NCBI RefSeq assembly: GCF_000179555.1
Contig: NZ_AECZ01000020.1
Coordinates: 1-64,000, forward strand
DNA: 64,000 bases
Direction of reading: 5' to 3'
Source: Solidesulfovibrio fructosivorans JJ]
GTDB lineage: Bacteria; Desulfobacterota; Desulfovibrionia; Desulfovibrionales; Desulfovibrionaceae
Both the position numbers and the translations under genes were made by a program. How positions within the stretch are numbered: the first letter of the stretch is position 1; each line of letters begins with the position of its first letter. Shown here piece by piece: positions 26,897 to 36,712 of the stretch. The notes under the pieces were generated by a model. It did no database searches, had not been told where the DNA came from, and saw only the letters and a program-made list of their open reading frames with translations.

Positions 26897-26925
26897 TTGA
26901 CATCGATTTTCATTTTCAATATCAG
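26897..26925 (+). promoter_or_regulatory. candidate promoter with Fur-like box
   Basis: TTGACA (26897-26902) and TATCAG (26920-26925) are 17 bases apart. Overlapping them, 26905-26923 reads GATTTTCATTTTCAATATC, matching 13 of 19 positions of the classical Fur box. The AT-rich patch stands out in the 306-base gap 26757-27062, which holds nothing else I can identify. Iron control of the downstream operon is an inference. Confidence 0.4.
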
Positions 26926-27062
26926 ACAAGTGTCCCGGCCATCTCCCCGGCGGTCATGCCCGGCGCGCCGGCGGTTCGGAAGTCCGCGCCGGACCGTCTG
27001 CCCGTCCCTGCACCCGGACGGAGGCCGGCCGGGACAATCTCTCTTTCCGGAGGCTTGCCCCA

Positions 27063-28046
27063 GTGATCCCTTCCCAGATCGCCACCGCCCTTGAAACCCT
27101 CTTTCCCATCCGTCAGCCAGCATTCCTCTGGGGACCGCCGGGCGTCGGCAAAAGCCGGATCGTGGCCCAGACCGCCGCCCGGCTGGACCTGCCCCTAACC
27201 GACATCAGGGCCGTGCTCCTCGATCCCGTGGACCTGCGCGGCCTGCCCCATATCGGCGATGACGGCCGCACCCACTGGCGCGCGCCGGCCTTTCTGCCGC
27301 GCGAGGGTCGCGGCGTACTCTTTCTCGACGAACTCAACGCCGCCCCGCCCCTGGTCCAGGCCGCCTGCTACCAGCTCATCCTGGACCGCTCTCTCGGCGA
27401 ATACCGCCTGCCGGACGGCTGGACCGTCATCGCCGCCGGCAACCGCGATCAGGACCGGGCCGTCACCCACCGCATGCCCACGGCCCTGGCCAACCGCTTC
27501 GTGCATCTGGACGTCGCGCCGGATCTCGACGACTGGGTAACCTGGGCCAAAACGGCAGACATTGCTCCCGAGGTCGTCGCTTTTTTGCGCTTTCGCCCAA
27601 GCCTGCTCCACGATTTCGATCCTTCCCGGGAAACACGCTCGTTCCCCTCGCCACGCTCCTGGGAATTTGTCTCGAACATGCTGGGGGCCACACGCGACGG
27701 ACGGATTTGTCGGGAGCTTTTCGCCGGCGCCATCGGCGAGGGCGCTGCGGTGGAATTCGCGGGATTCCTTTCCCTGTGGCGAAAACTGCCGGACACCGAC
27801 GCCGTGCTGGCCGCGCCGGACGACGCGCCGGCCCCGTCCGAACCAGCGGCGGTCTATGCCATCTGCGAGGCGCTGGGACGTCGGGCCACACCCGAAACCA
27901 TGCCGGCGCTCACCCGCTACGCCGCCCGGCTGCCGATGGAATTCGGCGTGCTGCTCATGCGCGACGCGGTGCGCGCCGATAGCGCCACAGCCCGTACCGA
28001 GGCCTTCGCCGCCTGGGCCCGGGACAACGCCGAGGTATTCGCATGA
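27063..28046 (+). CDS. MoxR-family AAA+ ATPase
   Basis: This 327-residue ATPase has Walker A GPPGVGKS (about 24-31), Walker B VLFLDELNAAPP (about 85), a sensor-1 region (VIAAGNRDQD) and an arginine-finger region (ALANRFVHLD). MoxR proteins act as chaperone-like remodelers, usually with a VWA-domain partner, and here such a partner is encoded next with a four-base overlap. The start is GTG with GGAGG upstream. The target protein is not known. Confidence 0.9.
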   Translation: MIPSQIATALETLFPIRQPAFLWGPPGVGKSRIVAQTAARLDLPLTDIRAVLLDPVDLRGLPHIGDDGRTHWRAPAFLPREGRGVLFLDELNAAPPLVQAACYQLILDRSLGEYRLPDGWTVIAAGNRDQDRAVTHRMPTALANRFVHLDVAPDLDDWVTWAKTADIAPEVVAFLRFRPSLLHDFDPSRETRSFPSPRSWEFVSNMLGATRDGRICRELFAGAIGEGAAVEFAGFLSLWRKLPDTDAVLAAPDDAPAPSEPAAVYAICEALGRRATPETMPALTRYAARLPMEFGVLLMRDAVRADSATARTEAFAAWARDNAEVFA

Positions 28047-29371
28047 ACGGCCCGGACCCGGTATCGCGCGCGATCGCCAGAGCCAGGATGGAGCTCGTGC
28101 TCGGCCATCCCTTTTTCGGGGCCATGGTCCTCCAGCTCCTCATGCGCGAGGATACGGACTGCCCCGACCTTTGGACCGACGGCGTGACGCTCGGCTACAA
28201 CCCCAACACGTTGGCCGGCTGCGACGAGGAGGAAATCGCGGCCATGCTCGCCCACGAGGTGCTGCATCTGGCCTGCGAACATCATCTGCGACGCGGCCGC
28301 CGCGATCCGGGCCTGTGGAACAAGGCCTGCGACTTGGCCATAAACGGCTTGCTCGTGGAGTCCGGCTTCACCCTTCCCCGGGGCTATGCCTTCGATGCGG
28401 CCCATGCCGGCCGCCCCGCTGAAGCCATCTACGCCACACTTTCCGGCGAGATGGAGGAACGCCCTGGCGGTAAAGGCGACCAAGGGGGCAAGAAAAAGGA
28501 TGCTTCGGCCGAAGATGCCGACGGCGGTGGCCAGGGAGATACGCCCTTTGCCGGGCCAAACCGCCTGCGCCAGGCCGAAGCCGGAAACGCCAAGGATACG
28601 GCCGCCCGGAAAAAACGCCAATCCGCCTCGGGTCCCAAGGACGGGCGGGACAAACGCCCCGACGGCAAGCCGACGCAAAGCGTCGGCGAGGTGCGAGACC
28701 ACCCGGGACTGCGCGGCGAACCGAGCGAAAGCGCGCGGCGCGAACTGACCGCCGCCCTGCGCCAGGATGTCGCCCAATCGCTTCGCGCCGCCGCCGACAT
28801 GGGAAACCTCTCGGCCCATCTGGCCCGGGTACTGGGCGATCTGGCCCGGCCCAAGCTCCCCTGGGGCCTCATCCTGCGCCGGTTCGTCATGGCCCGGGCG
28901 GTCAACGACTACACCTGGTCCCCGCCCAACCGCCGCCACATCCATGCCGGGCTGTACCTGCCCTCGCCGCGGAGCCAGACGCTCGGCGACGTGGTGCTGG
29001 CCATCGACACGTCCGGATCCGTCGGCGATGCGCTCCTGGCCGCCTTTTGCGCCGAGCTGGCCGCCATTTTGGACGCCTGCGACGCCCGGCTCCTGGTCTA
29101 TTTCTGCGACGCCGCCGCCCACGGCCCCCAGGTTTTCACCCGGCACGATCCTCCGCCGCTCCTTGCCCCCAAGGGCGGCGGGGGCACGGATTACCGGCCG
29201 GTATTCGCCAAGGTCGCGGGGGAAGGGCTGCGGCCGGCCTGCCTTGTCTACCTGACGGATTTCGAATGCGACCGCTTTCCCGAGGAGCCGGCCTATCCGG
29301 TGCTGTGGGCGGTGCCGGAAACGGCAACGCGCCGCCCCCCATTCGGCGAAGTTCTCAAACTGCCCCGTTAA
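28043..29371 (+). CDS. DUF2201-like metallopeptidase fused to VWA-like domain
   Basis: This 442-residue protein has an N-terminal zinc-peptidase-like domain with LAHEVLHLACEHH (HExxH near 71) and a charged low-complexity linker at about 140-230 (Lys/Asp/Gly-rich). The C-terminal VWA-like domain starts VVLAIDTSGSVGD (MIDAS motif near 321). Together with the MoxR ATPase it forms a conserved but functionally unassigned pair. A cytosolic location is likely because no signal peptide is visible. Confidence 0.88.
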   Translation: MNGPDPVSRAIARARMELVLGHPFFGAMVLQLLMREDTDCPDLWTDGVTLGYNPNTLAGCDEEEIAAMLAHEVLHLACEHHLRRGRRDPGLWNKACDLAINGLLVESGFTLPRGYAFDAAHAGRPAEAIYATLSGEMEERPGGKGDQGGKKKDASAEDADGGGQGDTPFAGPNRLRQAEAGNAKDTAARKKRQSASGPKDGRDKRPDGKPTQSVGEVRDHPGLRGEPSESARRELTAALRQDVAQSLRAAADMGNLSAHLARVLGDLARPKLPWGLILRRFVMARAVNDYTWSPPNRRHIHAGLYLPSPRSQTLGDVVLAIDTSGSVGDALLAAFCAELAAILDACDARLLVYFCDAAAHGPQVFTRHDPPPLLAPKGGGGTDYRPVFAKVAGEGLRPACLVYLTDFECDRFPEEPAYPVLWAVPETATRRPPFGEVLKLPR

Positions 29372-29385
29372 GGAGGAAGCAGTTT

Positions 29386-29847
29386 ATGCGCATCACCTGG
29401 TATATCGAAAAAAAGCGCGGCAACCTGCGTCCCAAACTGACCTATTCCGTGGTGCTCGAAGGCTACGAAAAGGAACTGGCCCTGCCCTACGTACGGATCA
29501 CCTCCACCATCCCCGAACCGCCGTCATCGTGGCAGCCCCATTGCCATCCCGGCGAGTTCGAGCGAAGCGGCGCACCCGCCGCCGGCTGCTACGAACTGGC
29601 CACGCCAAGCCATCTCATGCGCAACGGATCGGGGCAGACCCTGCGGCTGCCCTGGCGGGAGGACAATGCCTACCCCGAAGTGGACGCGTCGTTTCAGGCC
29701 TTGCGGGAAGCTTTCGAGGAGGCCCTGGCCACGGCCCATGCCAGCGAGCCCATGGACGAACGGGGGGAACTGGTCGTCTCGCCGGCGCTCAAACGCGACA
29801 TGGCCCCGGCCATCATGGCCGACCGCCTGCTGCGTCTCGCCAAGTGA
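29386..29847 (+). CDS. conserved hypothetical protein linked to MoxR/VWA genes
   Basis: This 153-residue protein has no domain I recognise. It begins with beta-like segments (RITWYIEKKRGNLRPKLTYSVVLEGYEKELAL) and ends with a helical acidic section. A strong AAGGAGGAAG site precedes the ATG, 14 bases after the VWA gene, so it is the third gene of that operon. It is soluble, with one Cys-His pair near the middle (PHCHPGEF). Confidence 0.75.
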   Translation: MRITWYIEKKRGNLRPKLTYSVVLEGYEKELALPYVRITSTIPEPPSSWQPHCHPGEFERSGAPAAGCYELATPSHLMRNGSGQTLRLPWREDNAYPEVDASFQALREAFEEALATAHASEPMDERGELVVSPALKRDMAPAIMADRLLRLAK

Positions 29848-29858
29848 GGGAGGAAAAG

Positions 29859-30021
29859 CCCGGGGGGAAACTTTTCTGAAGAAAAGTTTCCCCCCGGGCC
29901 CCCTTTCAAAAGACTTTAGTGGTGACGGGATGTTATACGTCACCCATTCGTATAGCTATAAAATTTAGGAAAGGGAGAGCGCGAGAGGGGAGAACCCTTT
30001 TTAAAGGGTTTCCCCTCTCGC
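29859..30021. repeat. composite double-hairpin module, copy 2
   Basis: CCCGGGGGGAAACTTTTC forms a hairpin at 29859-29898, and the GCGAGAGGGG hairpin lies at 29981-30021. The two converge on a variable AT-rich centre. The module sits exactly between the plus-strand gene ending at 29847 and pgi ending at 30038 on the minus strand. That position fits a two-way terminator. Confidence 0.75.
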
Positions 30022-30037
30022 ACTTTCTTCCTCTTCC

Positions 30038-31681
30038 TCAACTTCTTAGCTGTTTATAATAAGTAATGAGCGCGTTGGTGGAGCAGTCGTGGGAGGCGAC
30101 CGAGGCGTTGTTCTCGAGTTCCTTGAGGATGGTGCCGGCCAGCACCTTGCCCAGTTCCACGCCCATCTGGTCGTAGGAATTGATGTCCCAGATGGTGCCC
30201 TGGGTGAAGATCTTGTGCTCGTAGAGCGCGATGAGGGTGCCGAGGGTCTTGGGATCGAGGGTCTTGTAGAGAAACGAGTTGGTCGGCCGGTTGCCGGAAA
30301 AGGACTTGGCCCGGGAAAGCAGGGCGAGGCGATCGGTGTCGTAGCCCTTGTCGGCCAGTTCCGCTTTGGCCTCCTCCTCGGTCTTGCCGCGCATGAGCGC
30401 CTCGGTCTGGGCGAAGAAGTTCGACAGCAGCATGTCCTGGTGCCGGCCGAGCGGATTGTGGCTGACGGCGGCGGCCAGGAAGTCGCAGGGGATGAGCTTC
30501 GTGCCCTGGTGGATGAGCTGGTAAAAGGCATGCTGGCCGTTGGTGCCGGGCTCGCCCCAGATGATCGGGCCGGTGGAGTACGGAACGTAACGGCCGTCGG
30601 CGGCCACGGATTTGCCGTCGCTTTCCATGTCGCCCTGCTGAAAATAGGCGGCAAACCGGGTCAGATACTGGTCATAGGGCAAAATGGCCTGGGTCTGGGC
30701 GCCAAAGAAGTTGTTGTACCAGATCCCGACAAGTCCCATGACGACCGGAATGTTTTTTTCCAGCGGCGTGTTGCGGAAATGCTCGTCCGCGACGAACGCC
30801 CCTTCCAGCATGGCCTCGTAGTTGTCGAACCCCACGGCCAGGGCGATGGACAGGCCAATGGCCGACCACAGCGAATAGCGCCCGCCGACCCAGTCCCAGA
30901 AAGCGAACATGTTGGCCGTGTCGATGCCGAATTTGGCCACGGCCTCGGCGTTGGTGGAAAGGGCCACGAAATGCTTGGCCACGGCCGCCTCGTCCCCCGC
31001 CGCCGCCAGGAACCAGTCCCGGGCCGTGTGGGCGTTGGCCATGGTCTCCAGGGTCGTGAAGGTCTTGGAGGCGATGATAAAAAGCGTGGTCTCGGGCGAG
31101 ACGCGCTTGAAGGTCTCGGCCAGATGCGTGCCGTCCACGTTGGACACGAAATGGGCGGTGATGCCGGGCACGGCGTAATGGGCCAGGGCCAGCGTCGCCA
31201 TCTGCGGGCCCAGGTCCGAGCCGCCGATGCCGATATTGACCACGTCGGTGATCTTTTTCCCGGTGTAGCCCGTCCAGGCTCCGGAGTGCACCTTGGCGCA
31301 AAAATCGCGCATCTGCTCAAGGACCCGGTTCACCTCGGGCATGACGTCCGCGCCGTCGACCAGGATCGGCCGATTGGCCCTGTTGCGAAGGGCCACGTGC
31401 AGCACGGCCCGGTCTTCGGTGCGGTTGATCTTCTCGCCGGAAAACATGGCGTCGCGCCGCGCTTCGACCCCTGCCTGCCGGGCCAGGTCGAAAAGCAGCG
31501 CCATGGTTTCCGCCGTGATCCTGTTCTTGGAATAGTCGAACAGGATATCCCCCAGGCGCAACGAGAACTTGGCGAACCGATCGGGATCGGCGGCAAAAAG
31601 GTCCCGCATGTGCAGGTCATGGATCGCGGCGTGGTGTCTGACCAGAGCCGCATGGGCGGGCAATTCGGTCATAAGCGGCAT
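30038..31681 (-). CDS. pgi: glucose-6-phosphate isomerase
   Basis: This 547-residue protein has both PGI signatures: the region [13 protein letters not shown]...[12 protein letters not shown] and the second, [15 protein letters not shown], with [16 protein letters not shown] between them and the C-terminus. The catalytic Glu/His/Lys set is present. It interconverts glucose-6-P and fructose-6-P for glycogen metabolism and gluconeogenesis. It lies 30 bases downstream of the P-type ATPase gene on the same strand. Confidence 0.97.
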   Translation of the reverse strand: MPLMTELPAHAALVRHHAAIHDLHMRDLFAADPDRFAKFSLRLGDILFDYSKNRITAETMALLFDLARQAGVEARRDAMFSGEKINRTEDRAVLHVALRNRANRPILVDGADVMPEVNRVLEQMRDFCAKVHSGAWTGYTGKKITDVVNIGIGGSDLGPQMATLALAHYAVPGITAHFVSNVDGTHLAETFKRVSPETTLFIIASKTFTTLETMANAHTARDWFLAAAGDEAAVAKHFVALSTNAEAVAKFGIDTANMFAFWDWVGGRYSLWSAIGLSIALAVGFDNYEAMLEGAFVADEHFRNTPLEKNIPVVMGLVGIWYNNFFGAQTQAILPYDQYLTRFAAYFQQGDMESDGKSVAADGRYVPYSTGPIIWGEPGTNGQHAFYQLIHQGTKLIPCDFLAAAVSHNPLGRHQDMLLSNFFAQTEALMRGKTEEEAKAELADKGYDTDRLALLSRAKSFSGNRPTNSFLYKTLDPKTLGTLIALYEHKIFTQGTIWDINSYDQMGVELGKVLAGTILKELENNASVASHDCSTNALITYYKQLRS

Positions 31682-31711
31682 GGCGAAAGCTCCTTGGGAC
31701 GAATACGTCGG

Positions 31712-34216
31712 TTAACGGGCCGCCATCCTGGCCGCGTGCGGGTGCAGCAGCCGGTTGACACGGCCCAGAAAACGCTTGTGATGCGGTCGCTCCAGAGCCA
31801 GATGCTCGTAAACCACGAGTTTGGCCCAATCCTCGATGAAAAGCCAGACAAGGCAGTATCCCCAGATAAGGCCCACGTATTCCCAGGGCACGGCGGCCAC
31901 GAACCAACCGAGGCCCACGCAGGCCGTGGCCAACGCCTTGGTGGCCACGGCCGACCAGATCATGGCCGGCGCGGGATAGGGCGAGGCCCAGAAAGGCTTT
32001 CGCGTGCGGGCGACGAACAGGGTCAGGTGTCCGGCCACGGCGAGCTTCAAAAAGACGAAGGACTGGATCTGGGCCAGATCGAGTTTGAGGTAGGTCTTGG
32101 CAAGAATGAGCAGACCGAAGGTCTCGATGACGCCGATGGTGCCGAGCACCGTGGAAAGCGTCAGCACCCGGCGCATGTCCCAGCGCACCGGATTGGGGTC
32201 GAGATAAGTGTTGTCGTAGGCGATGGTCATGATCGGCACGTCGTTTAACAGCGCCAGCAGGATGATCATGACCGCGGTGATGGGATAGAAGTTGTAGACC
32301 AGGATGGCCAGCACCACGAAGAACATGATGCGGATGGTCTCGGTGATGCGGTAGATGGCGTAGGAATTCATGCGCTCGAAGATGCGCCGGGCGTATTCCA
32401 CGGCCGAGACGATGACGGAAAGCCCGGGCGCGGTCAGCACCAGATCGGCGGCGGCCCGGGCGGCGTCGGTGGCTCCGGACACGGCGATGCCGACGTCGGC
32501 CTGCTTGAGGGCCGGGGCGTCGTTGACGCCGTCGCCGGTCATGCCGACCAGATGCCCGCGGTCCTGCAAGGCGCGCACGATGCCGTACTTGTGCTCGGGA
32601 AAGACCTGGGCGAAACCGTCGGCCTCCTCGATGCGCCGTTCGACATCGCCCGGCAAGCGCGAGACGTCGGCATCGGCGGCGAAAAACTCCCCGGCCGGGA
32701 TCATATTGACGCCGAGCCCGAGCTGACGGGAAATTTCCCGGCCGATGGCCGTGTTGTCGCCGGTGACCATCTTGACGGCGATGCCGTGCTCCTTGGCCTT
32801 GGCGATGGTGGTCGCCGAATCCTCGCGCGGCGGATCGGACAGCGGCAGGATGCCGGAAAAGGTCCAGCCCCCCTCCCCGTCCTTGCGGGCCACGCCCAGG
32901 GTCCGCGACCCCTTGGCGGCAAGTGCTTCGATGGCGGCGTCGGCCTTGGCCGCGTCGTCCTTGGACAGGGCGCAAAGGCCCATGACCACCTGGGGCGCGC
33001 CCTTGGTCACGGCAAACGTCGCGCCCGAGGCGTCGGCGACGGTGGCCTCGGTGCGCTTGCCCACCGGATCGAAGGGGGTAAACGCCGTCTGCTTGTAGGC
33101 GTCGAGGGACTTGGGATCGGCCAGGGAGTGGATGATGGCCAGGTCGATGACGTCGTTGTCCTCGGCCTTGGAGGCCAGCGCCCCGGTCAGGATCAGGTCG
33201 GCGGCGTCCTTGGCGGCGAACACCAGCGGTTCGCCGAGGGTCAGCTTGTTCTGGGTGAGCGTCCCGGTCTTGTCCGAGCACAGGATGTCCATGCCGGCCA
33301 TTTCCTCGATGGCCTCAAGGCGCGAGACGATGGCCTTGAGCCGGGAAAGCGCCAGCGCGCCCACGGCCATGGTCACGGAGAGCACCGCCGGCATGGCCAC
33401 CGGAATGGCGGCCACGGTCAAAATAAGGGCGAACTGGACCAGATCCAGCACCTTCTCGCCCCGGTCGAGGCCGACCAGGATGAGGACCGCGACCAGGGCC
33501 AGGGTCAGGTAAATCAGATAGTCGCCGATGGTCATGACGGCTTTCTGGAAATGGGACACCGAACCGGCGCTGGAGACGAGCTTGGCCGTCTTGCCGAAAA
33601 AGGTGTTGGCCCCGGTGGCCGTGACCACGGCCGTCATCTCGCCCTGCTTGGCCACGGACCCGGAATAGACCGTATCCCCCACCTTCTTGGTCACGGGCAG
33701 GGATTCGCCGGTCAGGGCCGCCTGATCGACGCTCAAGTAATCGCCGGACAGACAGCAGGCGTCGGCCGGCACCACGTCGCCCAGGCGCAGGCGGATGACG
33801 TCGCCCGGCACGAGCGTGTCGGCCGCGATCTGGACAAGCTTGCCGTCGCGGTAGGCCCGGGCCATGAGCGCCAGCTGGTTTTTCAGCGCGGCCAGGGCGC
33901 CCGCCGCCTTGTGCTCCTCGAAAAAGCCGATGGCCGCGTTGAAGATGAGCAACACCAAAATGATGGTCAGGTCGGCCCAGTGCTTGACCACGGCCGACAG
34001 CACCGCCGCCGCCTCGATCATCCAGGGGATGGGGCCCCAGAAATAGCTGAGCAGGCGCAGAAGCGGGTTGACCTTTTTCTCCGGCAGGGCGTTGGGGCCG
34101 TACTTGGCCAGACGGTTGGACGCCTCGTCGGCGCTCAGGCCGGCCGGGGTGGTTTCCATTTCCTTGAGGATGTCGTCGACGTTTGTTTGGGGGGATGTGG
34201 CAGTGGTATCGGCCAT
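31712..34216 (-). CDS. plasma-membrane-type proton-efflux P-type ATPase
   Basis: This 834-residue P-type ATPase of the H+-ATPase (P3A) group has a cation-ATPase N-terminal domain, the phosphorylation motif DKTGTLTQNK (Asp about 314), TGDGVNDAPALKQADVGIAV, and about ten membrane segments. It lacks the long C-terminal autoinhibitory domain of plant and yeast pumps. It probably exports protons. Related genes occur in other Desulfovibrio-like bacteria. It is likely co-transcribed with pgi. Confidence 0.92.
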   Translation of the reverse strand: MADTTATSPQTNVDDILKEMETTPAGLSADEASNRLAKYGPNALPEKKVNPLLRLLSYFWGPIPWMIEAAAVLSAVVKHWADLTIILVLLIFNAAIGFFEEHKAAGALAALKNQLALMARAYRDGKLVQIAADTLVPGDVIRLRLGDVVPADACCLSGDYLSVDQAALTGESLPVTKKVGDTVYSGSVAKQGEMTAVVTATGANTFFGKTAKLVSSAGSVSHFQKAVMTIGDYLIYLTLALVAVLILVGLDRGEKVLDLVQFALILTVAAIPVAMPAVLSVTMAVGALALSRLKAIVSRLEAIEEMAGMDILCSDKTGTLTQNKLTLGEPLVFAAKDAADLILTGALASKAEDNDVIDLAIIHSLADPKSLDAYKQTAFTPFDPVGKRTEATVADASGATFAVTKGAPQVVMGLCALSKDDAAKADAAIEALAAKGSRTLGVARKDGEGGWTFSGILPLSDPPREDSATTIAKAKEHGIAVKMVTGDNTAIGREISRQLGLGVNMIPAGEFFAADADVSRLPGDVERRIEEADGFAQVFPEHKYGIVRALQDRGHLVGMTGDGVNDAPALKQADVGIAVSGATDAARAAADLVLTAPGLSVIVSAVEYARRIFERMNSYAIYRITETIRIMFFVVLAILVYNFYPITAVMIILLALLNDVPIMTIAYDNTYLDPNPVRWDMRRVLTLSTVLGTIGVIETFGLLILAKTYLKLDLAQIQSFVFLKLAVAGHLTLFVARTRKPFWASPYPAPAMIWSAVATKALATACVGLGWFVAAVPWEYVGLIWGYCLVWLFIEDWAKLVVYEHLALERPHHKRFLGRVNRLLHPHAARMAAR

Positions 34217-34334
34217 GGAGGACCTCCTTGGACAAAATGACGGGGGGAATAACGCGACGGTATCGATCCGCTAGCACATCGGCGGGCAAAATGCACGACT
34301 TCGCGCGCGTTTTGTCGGGATCGCAACGGGATCG

Positions 34335-36098
34335 TTACGCGTCCGGCGCGGGGGCGGCCAATTGAAGCACCGCCTTGGCATACCCCTGGCGCAGGGCTTC
34401 CATGTAGGCGGCGTCCACCGGCCCTTTCCAGGTGGTGATCTGGGAAAACCGCTTGGGGATGCGCGTTTTGGTCGGATCGTAGCCGGTTTCCATCTTGCGC
34501 CGCCAGCGTTCGCGCCTCGCATGCTCGCTCGCCGCGTCGAGGTTGGCGGCAAGCTCGCCATGGCCCAGGCAGGTCAGCACGTCGCCGACGACCTCGGGCT
34601 TGTAGACCTCGCGGGCGAACAGGCAGGCCACGAGACAGGTGAGTTGCACGCGTTCGCGTTCGTCGTCCACGAGGAATTTGACCACCGCGTCCACGTCCTT
34701 TTCCTTGTGCTTCTGGTCGTAGGAATAGGCCCCGGTGTCGAGGTGGGAATGGCGGAAGGCCACGGTCTGGGAGGCGAAATAGGTCTCGCCCGTGGCGTAG
34801 CCGGCCATCTCCTGGCCCAGCACGCAGGCGAAGTCCTCGCCGCCGTACCGGGAGGCCGCGACCAGCGCCCCCTGGCCAAGGGCGGCGTAAAAGTCGTTGG
34901 CCTTGTGCCCGAGCAGCCACATGGCCCGCTTGAAGGCGGCCGCGTCGCCGAAGGCCAGTTTCACCTCGGTTTCCTTTTCGGAAACGAGCCCCTTGGTCGT
35001 GGCCTCCACGGCCCAGGCCAAGGCCACGCCGGCCGAGATGATGTCCAGTCCCTGCCGGTCGGCCACGTCGTTTATGGCCAGCACCTCGGTCGGATCGGTG
35101 ACGCCGAGCATGGGGCCGGCGGCGAAATTGGGTTCGTGGTCGTAGGCCACCTGATGGATGGCGAAGCGGTGGGAGGCGGAAAACATCTCGCGCACCATGC
35201 CCACGTGGATGCAGCCCACCGGGCAGCCGGAACAGGCGGCGTTGTGCATGAGGAGCTTTTCGGCAAAGGCCTCGCCCGAGATTTTATCCGCCTCGGGGTC
35301 GCTCGTCGCGGCCAGGTTGCGCCAGGGCAGGGACTTGAGCTCGTTTAAGGGCAGCACGTTGGCCGGAGTGCCGAGGTTGTGGTATTTCTCCATCATCCCC
35401 GAGGCCGTGACCTTCTCGTGGATGTCCTTGAAAAGATTGGAATAACTCTTGTCCTCGGGCAGGGGCAGGTCGCCGTCGCCCATGACCACCACGGCCTTGC
35501 AGTTTTTGGCTCCCATGACGGCCCCGGCCCCGAGCCGGCCGAAATGGCGGTAGGTGTCGACGTTGATGCAGGCGTAGGCGCTGCCGTTTTCCCCGGCCGG
35601 GCCGATGCGCATGATGGAGCGGTGGCCGGAAGCGCCGGCGGCGATCTTGCGCAGGAGCTTGCCCGTGGTGAAGACGTCGGCCCCGCGCAGGTAGTGCACG
35701 TCGATCAGTTCGATGCGCCTCGATCCCACCGCCAGCACGGACAGGCGCGGTGCCCGGCCCGTCACGACGAGCGCATCGAGCCCGGCGAAACGCAAGGCCA
35801 GGGCCGAACGGCCGCCGGCGTGGGACTCGGCGTAATTATCGTTATAGGGTGATTTGAAGCCGCACACGGTCTTGCTCATGAGCGGAAAATAGCCTGTTGC
35901 CGGGCCGATGGCGAAAATGAGCGGCTGGCGCGGATCGAACGGGGCCTCCCCGGGCAGGCCGTACTTGGAATAGAGCAGCGCCGCCAGCCCCGAACCGCCG
36001 ATCCACAAGCCGCGCCCGGGCAGCATGACCAGATCGCCCCGCCCCTGGGACAGGTCGTAAACGAGCACGCGGAATTGGTCGTTATCACTTGGCGACAT
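34335..36098 (-). CDS. aor: tungsten-containing aldehyde:ferredoxin oxidoreductase
   Basis: This 587-residue enzyme of the AOR family oxidises aldehydes to acids at a tungsto-bis-pterin. N- and middle-domain motifs include GGSGLAALLYSKYG and GPAGENG. The [4Fe-4S] cysteines lie in CSGCPVGC at about 286-293, with a later Cys near LTCLG. The ATG at 36098 lies inside the end of the ferredoxin gene (14-base overlap), so both subunits are made together. The natural substrate is unknown; detoxifying aldehydes from alcohol use is plausible. Confidence 0.9.
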   Translation of the reverse strand: MSPSDNDQFRVLVYDLSQGRGDLVMLPGRGLWIGGSGLAALLYSKYGLPGEAPFDPRQPLIFAIGPATGYFPLMSKTVCGFKSPYNDNYAESHAGGRSALALRFAGLDALVVTGRAPRLSVLAVGSRRIELIDVHYLRGADVFTTGKLLRKIAAGASGHRSIMRIGPAGENGSAYACINVDTYRHFGRLGAGAVMGAKNCKAVVVMGDGDLPLPEDKSYSNLFKDIHEKVTASGMMEKYHNLGTPANVLPLNELKSLPWRNLAATSDPEADKISGEAFAEKLLMHNAACSGCPVGCIHVGMVREMFSASHRFAIHQVAYDHEPNFAAGPMLGVTDPTEVLAINDVADRQGLDIISAGVALAWAVEATTKGLVSEKETEVKLAFGDAAAFKRAMWLLGHKANDFYAALGQGALVAASRYGGEDFACVLGQEMAGYATGETYFASQTVAFRHSHLDTGAYSYDQKHKEKDVDAVVKFLVDDERERVQLTCLVACLFAREVYKPEVVGDVLTCLGHGELAANLDAASEHARRERWRRKMETGYDPTKTRIPKRFSQITTWKGPVDAAYMEALRQGYAKAVLQLAAPAPDA

Positions 36099-36531
36099 CG
36101 CAGCTCTCCAGGCAGGGCGCGGCGGACGCCTCGGCGTCGACGAGCTCCAGGCAGCCGTGGGGACAATACGGAATGCACTGGCCGCAGTGGATGCACACGC
36201 TGGGGTTGCCGGCGGCGTCGATGTTGATGGCCTCCACCGGGCAGGACTTGGCGCACTGGCCGCAACGGATGCACAGGGATTTCTTGAGCAGCACCCCGCC
36301 GCCGGATTTGCGCTGGACCATGGCTCCGGTGGGACAGGCGGCGGCGCAGGGGGCGGGATCGCAGGCCAGGCACAAAATGGCCTGGAAGCCGCTGGAGACG
36401 CCACCTGTGGAGCGGATGCGGATGCCGGCCGTATTCCAGGATAAATTCTTGTAAACCAACCGGGCGCAGGCCAGCGAGCAGGAATGGCAACCAATACAGC
36501 GTTCCATGCGCACGGCGCGATGGATCTTCAT
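36085..36531 (-). CDS. polyferredoxin partner of aldehyde oxidoreductase
   Basis: This 148-residue iron-sulfur protein has four Cys clusters: CIGCHSCSLAC (about 13-23), CLACDPAPCAAACPTG, CIRCGQCAKSCP and CIHCGQCIPYCPHG, which is room for about four [4Fe-4S] centres. It is the probable electron acceptor of the downstream AOR. No membrane segment or Tat signal is seen, so the pair is cytosolic. Confidence 0.9.
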   Translation of the reverse strand: MKIHRAVRMERCIGCHSCSLACARLVYKNLSWNTAGIRIRSTGGVSSGFQAILCLACDPAPCAAACPTGAMVQRKSGGGVLLKKSLCIRCGQCAKSCPVEAINIDAAGNPSVCIHCGQCIPYCPHGCLELVDAEASAAPCLESCDVAK

Positions 36532-36670
36532 GTGAAACTCCAGCCCCTTGGCCTAAAAAGGCATAATCGTTCCGGGGGATTCCAGGTAGTCATAGTGGCA
36601 AACCCGTCAAAGCAGGTCAACAGTCGCGGCGTGTCTCTTTTGTTTTTTCCAAGGTCGCGAGAAGGATTTC

Positions 36671-36699
36671 TTGACCAGCCGCCCGATTGCGCCTATAGA
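36671..36699 (+). promoter_or_regulatory. sigma-70 promoter of tRNA-Ala
   Basis: TTGACC (36671-36676) and TATAGA (36694-36699) are separated by 17 bases, and the tRNA begins 14 bases after the -10 box. Confidence 0.85.
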
Positions 36700-36712
36700 G
36701 CTTTCTCCCGAT

